This document shows, in pieces, positions 55,957 to 64,000 of a DNA stretch of 64,000 nt; position 1 is the stretch's first letter; every line of letters starts with the position of its first letter. Source of the stretch: Ilumatobacteraceae bacterium (lineage in GTDB: Bacteria; Actinomycetota; Acidimicrobiia; Acidimicrobiales; Ilumatobacteraceae); assembly GCA_025463305.1 (NCBI GenBank), contig JAOBWK010000081.1, positions 62,001-126,000 of the forward strand. Direction: 5' to 3'. The notes under the pieces are model-generated. The model was not told the origin of the DNA and did no database searches. It saw only the letters and a list, made by a program, of their open reading frames with translations. Position numbers and translations under genes: made by a program.

Positions 55957-55993
55957 CGGTCACGTTCCTCCGCGGTCGGGGGTCATACCAGTT

Positions 55994-56020
55994 GACCCCG
56001 GCCGCGCGCCGGATGTGACA
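55994..56020 (-). promoter_or_regulatory. ECF41-type promoter candidate
   Basis: On the minus strand TGTCACA (56020-56014), 16 bases, then GGTC (55997-55994) matches the ECF41 promoter (TGTCACA, 16, CGTC) except for one base. It points to the sigma gene itself, so autoregulation is likely. Confidence 0.5.
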
Positions 56021-56035
56021 CACCTGGAGGAGATC

Positions 56036-56491
56036 ATGAGCGCAAGAATCGAACACCCCGCCTTCGCCGTGCCCGGAGCGATGGACGCGCTGCAGGCACT
56101 CGGCAAGGCCGTCGGCGACACCGGCCTGTCGCCGGTGCTCGTCGAGCTGATCTGCCTGCGTGCCAGCCAGATCAACGGCTGCAGCGTGTGCGTGTACGGC
56201 CACTGCCGTGCGCTGCGCGAGCTCGGGGAGTCCGCCGATCGCCTGGACGGCGTGAGCGCGTGGCGCGAGATGCCGTTCTACACCGATGCGGAGCGCGCCG
56301 CGTTCGAGCTGTGCGAGGCCACCACCCGACTCAGCGACCGCGGCGACGCCGTCTCCGATGAGGTGTGGAAGGGTGCCGCCAACCACTTCGACGGCACCCA
56401 GCTCGCTGCGCTCGTGCTGACGATCGCGAACATCAACCTGTGGAACCGCCTGAACGCCCCGACCCGTCAGCCGGCCGGCGCGACCTGGTGA
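56036..56491 (+). CDS. Carboxymuconolactone decarboxylase / AhpD-like protein
   Basis: 151 residues. The active site is NGCSVCVYGHCRALRELG: Cys-x2-Cys and His as in AhpD peroxidase-reductases, after LICLRASQI. ECF41 sigma factors are typically next to such genes and control them. GGAGGAG lies 4 bases before ATG 56036. The end overlaps the convergent TetR gene by 59 bases. Confidence 0.88.
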   Translation: MSARIEHPAFAVPGAMDALQALGKAVGDTGLSPVLVELICLRASQINGCSVCVYGHCRALRELGESADRLDGVSAWREMPFYTDAERAAFELCEATTRLSDRGDAVSDEVWKGAANHFDGTQLAALVLTIANINLWNRLNAPTRQPAGATW

Positions 56492-57089
56492 CGATGCCGT
56501 CCGCCGGCGGCGACGTGAGCGAGGCAGCGGCGGTCCGGAGCTCGTCGAGGGCGGCGACGGTGAGGCGCGCGAGCTCGCCGCCCTCGCCGCCGGCTCGGCC
56601 GGACCACTCGACGAAGCCGTGGTGGAACGCGAGGACACCCATCTCGGCGGCCAGCCGGGCGATCGCATCGGACACGCCGCGCGCCACCAGTGCGTCCGAC
56701 ATCGCCGTGGCCAGCCCCACGCTCTTGAGGATGCTGCGCTCCTGCAGTTCCGTGCTCGAGGCGATCAGCGCTTCGAGGCGAGGGCCGAGCTCGTGGTTGA
56801 CCGGGCCGAGCGTTTCGCTGGCCCGGGTCAGGCCGGCTGCGATCGCCTCGAGCGGGCCGGCGTCAGCAGGTGCCGACGCGATGCCCTCGGCGAACAAGCG
56901 GCTGAGCGTCGCTTGGCCGGCGACGAGCAGCTCGCGCTTGTCGGGGAAGTGGCGGAAGAACGTGCTCTTCGTGACGCCGGCACGATCTGCGATCTGGGCG
57001 ACGGTCGTCTCGTCGTAACCCTGCTCGCTGAACAGGTCGACGGCGGCCATCACGAGGCGCTCCCGCGCGTTCGGCTCCCATCGACCCAT
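56433..57089 (-). CDS. TetR-family repressor
   Basis: 218 residues. The N-terminal helix-turn-helix is RLVMAAVDLFSEQGYDETTVAQIADRAGVTKSTFFRHFPDKREL; the rest is a helical ligand domain. ATG 57089 has TACGCT (complement of 57096-57101) 6 bases upstream. Two copies of a 24-bp imperfect palindrome lie between it and the divergent epimerase gene, so it probably represses both. It overlaps the decarboxylase gene by 59 bases. Confidence 0.88.
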   Translation of the reverse strand: MGRWEPNARERLVMAAVDLFSEQGYDETTVAQIADRAGVTKSTFFRHFPDKRELLVAGQATLSRLFAEGIASAPADAGPLEAIAAGLTRASETLGPVNHELGPRLEALIASSTELQERSILKSVGLATAMSDALVARGVSDAIARLAAEMGVLAFHHGFVEWSGRAGGEGGELARLTVAALDELRTAAASLTSPPADGIVTRSRRPADGSGRSGGSTG

Positions 57090-57095
57090 GAGCAC

Positions 57096-57101
57096 AGCGT
57101 A
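57096..57101 (-). promoter_or_regulatory. -10 hexamer for the TetR gene
   Basis: Minus-strand TACGCT lies 6 bases before ATG 57089, and the first operator begins 2 bases beyond it. Confidence 0.45.
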
Positions 57102-57102
57102 G

Positions 57103-57126
57103 GTGACGGAACTCTTGTCCCATCAC
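57103..57126. promoter_or_regulatory. TetR operator, copy 1
   Basis: A 24-bp imperfect palindrome with GTGACGG at one end and GTCCCATCAC at the other. It adjoins the tetR -10 and covers the -35 region of the epimerase promoter. Confidence 0.65.
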
Positions 57127-57135
57127 CGCGGTACA

Positions 57136-57159
57136 GTGACGGGATAAAAGTCCCATCAC
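57136..57159. promoter_or_regulatory. TetR operator, copy 2
   Basis: A second 24-bp copy (18 of 24 positions the same as the first, the ends unchanged), centre-to-centre distance 33 bp. It overlaps TACAGT (57132-57137), a likely -10 of the epimerase gene. Confidence 0.65.
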
Positions 57160-57175
57160 ACTCGGAGGTTTCGTC

Positions 57176-58060
57176 ATGCAGGTCTTCATCACCGGTGGTA
57201 CCGGCCTGATCGGTTCCGCCGTCGTCGCCGAACTGCTCGGCGCCGGGCACACCGTCCTGGCCCTCACCCGTTCGGACACCTCCGCCGCCGTTGCGCGGCA
57301 GGCCGGTGCCGCGACGATCCCTGGCGGGCTCAGCGACCTCGACGTGATCCGCCGCGGCGCAGCGCAGTCCGACGGAGCGATCCACCTCGCCTTCAGCAAC
57401 GACTTCTCGAGCATCGAAGCGCTCACCCGCTCGATCACCGAGGAGACCAACGCCATCACGGCCATCGGCGAGGAGTTCCTGGGCAGCGACCGCCCGTTCG
57501 CGATCGTGTCCGGCACGCCGTGGATCCCGGGTCGAGCATCCACCGAGGACGATCCGCTCCCGGTCGAAGGGATCGTCGGTGGCCGTGGACGCACGGTCAC
57601 CACGACGCTCGCGCTCGCCGAGCGCGGGGTGCGCACGTCGGCGATCCGCCTGCCTCGCACGGTGCACAACAACGGCATGGGGGGCTTCGCTGGTCTGCTC
57701 ACGCAGATCGCCCGAAGCACCGCGGTCTCCGGCTACCCGGGTGACGGCACGCAACGCTGGCCGGCCGTCCACGCGCTCGACGCAGCGGTCCTGTTCCGCC
57801 TCGCGCTGGAGCACGCCCCCGCCGGCAGCTCCTGGCACGCCGTTGCCGACGAGGGCGACGCCGTGCGCGACATCGCCGACATGATCGGCAGGAAGCTCGG
57901 GCTCCCGGTGCGGCAGGTGCCTCGGGAGTCGTTCGGCCCCCTCGGTGAGGTCTTCGCGATGGACCAACCGTCGTCGAGCGCCATCACCCGCGCCGGGCTC
58001 GGCTGGACGCCGACACACCTGAGCCTGCTCGATGATCTCGAGCAGAACCTCCGACCCTAG
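57176..58060 (+). CDS. NAD-dependent epimerase/dehydratase-like protein
   Basis: 294 residues. Rossmann loop FITGGTGLIGSAVVAELLG, VLALTRSD after the second strand, then AIHLAFSND, and VRTSAIRLPRTVHNNG, WPAVHALDAAVLFRLALE, with an NmrA/atypical SDR look: no Y-x3-K. Such proteins reduce or sense NAD(P)(H). CGGAGG lies 8 bases before ATG 57176. The stop overlaps that of the convergent CoA lyase gene. Regulated by the divergent TetR. Confidence 0.82.
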   Translation: MQVFITGGTGLIGSAVVAELLGAGHTVLALTRSDTSAAVARQAGAATIPGGLSDLDVIRRGAAQSDGAIHLAFSNDFSSIEALTRSITEETNAITAIGEEFLGSDRPFAIVSGTPWIPGRASTEDDPLPVEGIVGGRGRTVTTTLALAERGVRTSAIRLPRTVHNNGMGGFAGLLTQIARSTAVSGYPGDGTQRWPAVHALDAAVLFRLALEHAPAGSSWHAVADEGDAVRDIADMIGRKLGLPVRQVPRESFGPLGEVFAMDQPSSSAITRAGLGWTPTHLSLLDDLEQNLRP

Positions 58061-59006
58061 AGCCCGAGCCCGTTGGCCCATTCGAGGTTCAGCCGCGCCG
58101 ACTCGACGTGCGCGCCGTGGACGACATGCCCTTCGCCCTGGTTCGGATCCCCGTAGCGCACCGGCCCTTCGCCAGTGCGGTCGGCCTCGTCGCCCAACCG
58201 GACCAGCTCCTGCCAGTAGGCGATCTCCGAGGCTGCCGGAGTGAAGATCTCGTGCACGAGGGGGATGTGGGCCGGGTTGCCGAGCATCATCCCGTAGTAG
58301 CCGAGGTCGCGCAGATCGGTGGCGAAAATCTGGAGGCCGTCGAGGTCGTCGTTGGCTCCGCCCCACATGCCACTGATGGGATACCGGACCCCGGCGGCGC
58401 GGGCGTCGACGAGCAGCTTCGAGCGGAGCCAGTGCGTCTCCTGCCCACCCGCGGTCCAGCGGTATCCGAGCGCCTGGTGGATGTCACCGAAGCGCGACAC
58501 CGCGCCGCCCATGTACGCGACGCGGGTCGAGGCCATCGCGATGTCGCGCGCATCGAGGATCGCTTCGGCCGTCTCGAAGATCGGGTAGATCCAGGTCGAT
58601 CCGAGCGCCCTGCCCGTCTCGGCCTCGGCGTTGGTGATCACGCCCTCGGCGGCGACGATGTCGTCGCGGCCGTACGACTTGGGGATCGCCACGCCCGTCA
58701 GCGCCGGCCGCAGGCACGCCAGCAGGTCCTTCCAGAGCCCGCCGGTACGGGAGGGCTGCACCCGGCAGAACAGCAGCGGTCGTTCCGTGTCGGTGCCTGC
58801 AGCAGGGCAGCCGTCGAGGAACTCGGCGACGATGGCGCGCGCCCGCGTGCGGACCTGCGCGGTCATCGGCGTCTGTGGCTCTTCGAGATCGACGATCAGC
58901 GCATCGGCGCCGGAGTCGTAGGCCTTCACGATGTCTTCGAGGTCGGACCCTGCGGCGAAGAGCACGCTCCGCAACGGCGGGGCAGCGGGCCGTTCCAGCC
59001 GCACAC

Positions 59007-59010
<4 letters not shown>
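58057..59010 (-). CDS. HpcH/HpaI (citrate lyase beta-like) CoA lyase/aldolase
   Basis: 317 residues. Typical segments: LRSVLFAAGSDLEDIVKAYDSGADALIVDLEE with the metal-binding DLEEP, RVQPSRTGGLWKDLL, LTGVAIPKSYG and WIYPIFETAEAILDARDI (metal Glu). It cleaves or forms C-C bonds in acyl-CoA or keto acid substrates. TTG 59010 in a TTGA overlap with the amidohydrolase stop is chosen; GTG 59004 is the alternative. Part of the leftward catabolic set. Confidence 0.82.
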
Positions 59011-61609
<2,599 letters not shown>

Positions 61610-62449
61610 TCAGGCGGGTTGGAGGTCGCCGTAGAAGTACGAGGCGGTGACGCCGCCGTCGATGAGGAAGTCGCTGCCGGTCACGAACGCGCCGTCGGGT
61701 CCCATCAGCAAAGCACCGAGCGCGCCGATCTCGTCGGGCGTGCCGGCGCGGCCGGCGGGGCAGCGCTCGATCATCCGTCGGTAGCCGTCGCCGCGCGAGC
61801 CGGTCAGTTCGTCGCGGGCGAGCGGCGTCATCACGATTCCGGGGCTGATCGTGTTGACCCGCGCTCCCCTCCGCCCCCATCGAACGGCCTCGGCCTTCAC
61901 CCGCAGAGCGTTGCCACGCTTGGCGATCTGATAGGCGTTCAGCGGATCGGTGACCTGGTCGGGCTGCAGCATCGGCAACGCCAGCAGGTCCTCGACCGGT
62001 GTGGTCGCCAGCGCGGCGTCCTGCTCAGCGGTGAGCGAGCCGAGGCGGTGCCCGGACTGAGACGCGATCACGATGCCGGAGCCTCCGGCCGCGATGACGT
62101 CGCCGAACTCGTCGAGCACGATCGCCGTGCCGAGCAGGTCGACGGCCAGGATCGTCGCCGGCGACGCCTGGCTCGGCGAGACGCCCGCAGCGTGGATCAC
62201 ACCGACGACGTCCCCGAGCTGTGACGCCGCCTCGGCGAGCGCGTGGACCGACGCACGATCGGCGACGTCGACGGTGGTCGTCGTGACGTCGAAGCCTGCA
62301 TCGCGGAACACCTCGGCCGCCCGGTCGGCGTTCTCGATTCGCAGGTCGGCCAGCAGGACGTGCTTGCCGGTGCTGACCCGGCGGGCGATCGCCTGCCCGA
62401 TCGAGCCGACGCCGATGACGACGATGACGGATGTCGGGGTGGTGCTCAT
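61610..62449 (-). CDS. Short-chain dehydrogenase/reductase
   Basis: 279 residues. The cofactor loop is VIGVGSIGQAIARRV, with LLADL after strand 2 (Asp, NAD preference), VDVADRASV, the Ser in IVIASQSGHR, catalytic Tyr-x3-Lys in NAYQIAKRGN and RVNTISPGIVMTPL. The C-terminus is FLIDGGVTASYFYGDL. It oxidises or reduces a hydroxy/keto substrate. ATG 62449 overlaps DUF2255 by ATGA. Confidence 0.9.
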   Translation of the reverse strand: MSTTPTSVIVVIGVGSIGQAIARRVSTGKHVLLADLRIENADRAAEVFRDAGFDVTTTTVDVADRASVHALAEAASQLGDVVGVIHAAGVSPSQASPATILAVDLLGTAIVLDEFGDVIAAGGSGIVIASQSGHRLGSLTAEQDAALATTPVEDLLALPMLQPDQVTDPLNAYQIAKRGNALRVKAEAVRWGRRGARVNTISPGIVMTPLARDELTGSRGDGYRRMIERCPAGRAGTPDEIGALGALLMGPDGAFVTGSDFLIDGGVTASYFYGDLQPA

Positions 62450-62832
62450 GCTGGTTCTCCTGTCGGGACGAGCCGAATCGCGACCGCGTGCGCCGCAGCG
62501 CCGATGACGCTGCCGACGATCGTCGGCCCGTAGCGGTCGTATTTGGTTTGATAGGCGGCGTCGATCGCGCGATGTGCACGTGGATCGACGCCTTCGAAGG
62601 CGACATCGCGTGAGACGCCGCCGGCGCGGATCGCGCCGAGGCCGCGTGCGACGGCATGCCGATACCAAGGTCGGTCCGCGCCGCCGGCCGACCGCACGTA
62701 GACGTCGTCGCCGACCCGCACGACCCACATCGTCACGAACCGGCCGAGCGAGCCGTCGTCCCGCCGCGAAGCGAGATCGAGCTCCTCGCTGGCGCCCATC
62801 CGGTCGAGGTCGCCTCGTGTCCAGCCGGCCAT
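62446..62832 (-). CDS. DUF2255 protein
   Basis: 128 residues. WTRGDLDRMGASEELDLASRRDDGSLGRFVTMWVVRVGDDVYVRSAGG is the start of DUF2255, a small flavin-pyridoxamine-oxidase-like fold by appearance. ATG 62832 shares a base with the alcohol dehydrogenase stop (TGATG), and its own stop overlaps the SDR gene by ATGA. Function unknown. Confidence 0.8.
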   Translation of the reverse strand: MAGWTRGDLDRMGASEELDLASRRDDGSLGRFVTMWVVRVGDDVYVRSAGGADRPWYRHAVARGLGAIRAGGVSRDVAFEGVDPRAHRAIDAAYQTKYDRYGPTIVGSVIGAAAHAVAIRLVPTGEPA

Positions 62833-63869
62833 CAGACGCTCCCGACCCGGATGAGCGACTTGATCGCGGTGCGGTCGTCCATCGCCGCATAGGCGTTGGG
62901 AGTGCCGTCGAGGTCGGTCTCGAAGTCGAGCACCAGGCCCGGCTCGATGCGGCCCTCGAGGACGTCGTCGAGCAGTTCGGGGATGTAGATCCGTGCGGGC
63001 GCCGGACCGCCACGCCAGCCGATGTTGCGGAAGAACGTGGCGTCGAACGGCACTGCGCCGTGGGGCACGCCGACGATGCCGATGGTCGATCCCGGCCGGG
63101 CGATCGCCGCGGCGGTGTCGATCGACTGCTGCGTGCCGACGCATTCGAGCGCGGCGTCGACGCCGATGCCGTCGGTGAGCTCGAGGATGGCGTGGTTCGC
63201 CTCGTCGCCGCGGGAGTCGACGATGTCGGTCGCGCCGAACTGCAGGGCGATCCGCTGGCGATCGGCGTGGCGGCTGAGCGCGATGATCCGCGCCGCGCCG
63301 AGGCGCTTGGCGGCGAGCACCGCGGACAGGCCGACGGCTCCGTCGCCGACGACCGCCACGGTGTCGCCGCGCTGGACTCCGGCCGACACGGCCGCGTGGT
63401 GCCCCGTCGACATGACGTCGGACAGCGTGAGCAGCGACCGGAGCATGGGATCGGAGTGGCCGGAGCCGGGCACCCTCACGAGCGTGCTGCCGGCGAGCGG
63501 CACTCGCACGGCTTCGCCTTGGCCACCGTCGATGGTGCCGTTGCCGAAGTTGCCGCCGGCGACGCACGAGATCGTCGAGCCGTGATGGCAGTGCGGGCAC
63601 GACATGTCGCTGAAGATGAACGGAGCGACGACGAGGTCGCCGACCGCGACGGTGGACACCTCCGAGCCGATGTCCTCGACGACACCGATGAACTCGTGGC
63701 CGATCGAGCCGACGGCGTGCGATGACTCGCCGCGGTAGTACCAGAGGTCGGAACCGCACACGCATGCCATGACGACCCGCACCACGGCGTCGGTCGGTCG
63801 TTCGACGCGCGGGTCGGGTCGTCGACCGACCTCGATCGTGCCCGGACCCTTGAAGATCGCTGCTCTCAT
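62832..63869 (-). CDS. Zinc-dependent alcohol dehydrogenase (MDR family)
   Basis: 345 residues. Catalytic zinc ligands Cys in ACVCGSDLWYYRG and His-Glu in SIGHEFIG; a structural zinc site CPHCHHGSTISC has His in place of the third Cys; NAD loop VAVVGDGAVGLSAVLAAKRLG. It oxidises alcohols to aldehydes or ketones. GAGGAG lies upstream of ATG 63869. It is the first gene of the leftward set, so the set's promoter should lie in 63870-64000, where no clear motif was seen. Confidence 0.9.
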   Translation of the reverse strand: MRAAIFKGPGTIEVGRRPDPRVERPTDAVVRVVMACVCGSDLWYYRGESSHAVGSIGHEFIGVVEDIGSEVSTVAVGDLVVAPFIFSDMSCPHCHHGSTISCVAGGNFGNGTIDGGQGEAVRVPLAGSTLVRVPGSGHSDPMLRSLLTLSDVMSTGHHAAVSAGVQRGDTVAVVGDGAVGLSAVLAAKRLGAARIIALSRHADRQRIALQFGATDIVDSRGDEANHAILELTDGIGVDAALECVGTQQSIDTAAAIARPGSTIGIVGVPHGAVPFDATFFRNIGWRGGPAPARIYIPELLDDVLEGRIEPGLVLDFETDLDGTPNAYAAMDDRTAIKSLIRVGSV

Positions 63870-64000
63870 CACTACTCCTCGATATCGACCCGACTCCTCG
63901 TCGCCGTCGACACCCACCCAACCACCATCGCGGTGAACGTGGGAGACCGCGTCAAGAGGGGTACCAGCAGGGACTCCCACTCGACCCGAGGGCGTCGTAG
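63870..64000. other. Upstream region of the leftward catabolic set
   Basis: 131 bp with no gene. It includes the ribosome site of the alcohol dehydrogenase gene; I see no palindrome or clear promoter. Confidence 0.5.

Overview
The window is 64 kb of high-GC, gene-dense DNA from an actinobacterium. I infer a member of the Acidimicrobiia (Ilumatobacter-like), with moderate confidence. The evidence is two WhiB-type iron-sulphur regulators, a SenX3-RegX3/PhoU/Pst phosphate system, actinobacterial families (DUF2342, DUF3097, WRHPSE-type PDZ membrane proteins), a lysine-type H+-pyrophosphatase and a DUF1800/DUF1501 pair. I found no rRNA, tRNA, CRISPR array, phage or intact insertion sequence. Most of it reads as chromosomal housekeeping with small accessory patches.

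Layout: (1) 1-5.2 kb, the end of a GNAT gene, then a GT4 glycosyltransferase, a methyltransferase, an alpha/alpha-toroid protein and an ALDH7-type dehydrogenase. (2) 5.2-10.4 kb, methyltransferase, nitroreductase, TesB thioesterase, PQQ-type sugar dehydrogenase lipoprotein and an RNB exoribonuclease. (3) 10.4-17.9 kb, a 31-residue membrane peptide, moaE/small protein/mreB, a catalytically dead HtrA-like protein, a membrane-anchored SDR, a DUF2342 metalloprotease and an MFS carrier. (4) 17.9-28.8 kb, the phosphate regulon: regX3, senX3, phoU and pstB leftward, pstSCA and a second pstB rightward, then ppk. PHO boxes (11-bp spaced GTTCACC repeats) lie upstream of both pst arms and of ppk. (5) 28.8-36 kb, two whiB genes around tatA, then a VWA protein and its MoxR ATPase (both leftward), separated by a rightward class III cyclase, GH1-like pseudoenzyme and DUF1203 gene. 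(6) 36-42 kb, a septum-formation-like membrane protein, a GH2 hydrolase, and DUF1501 and DUF1800 genes. (7) 42-50 kb, sdhCAB, a frameshifted AbiEi/DUF559-type gene bracketed by two near-identical palindromes, hppA and a DedA gene. (8) 50-58 kb, Rieske oxygenase, degenerate GGDEF protein, DUF3097, SCP2-like protein, Fpg/Nei-like glycosylase, ECF41 sigma factor with a carboxymuconolactone decarboxylase gene, and a TetR/epimerase pair around two copies of a 24-bp operator. (9) 58-64 kb, a leftward tightly coupled set (alcohol dehydrogenase, DUF2255, SDR, aldo/keto reductase, amidohydrolase, CoA lyase) that looks like a catabolic cluster.

Two features run through the window. Many genes lack a Shine-Dalgarno site but carry a TANNNT-like hexamer 5-9 bases before the start codon, which points to leaderless transcripts and settles several starts. 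Many adjacent genes overlap as ATGA, GTGA, TTGA or TGATG, which suggests translational coupling. The most unusual items are the cyclase/GH1-like pair, the palindrome-bracketed AbiEi/DUF559 gene, and divergent genes whose -10 hexamers physically overlap.
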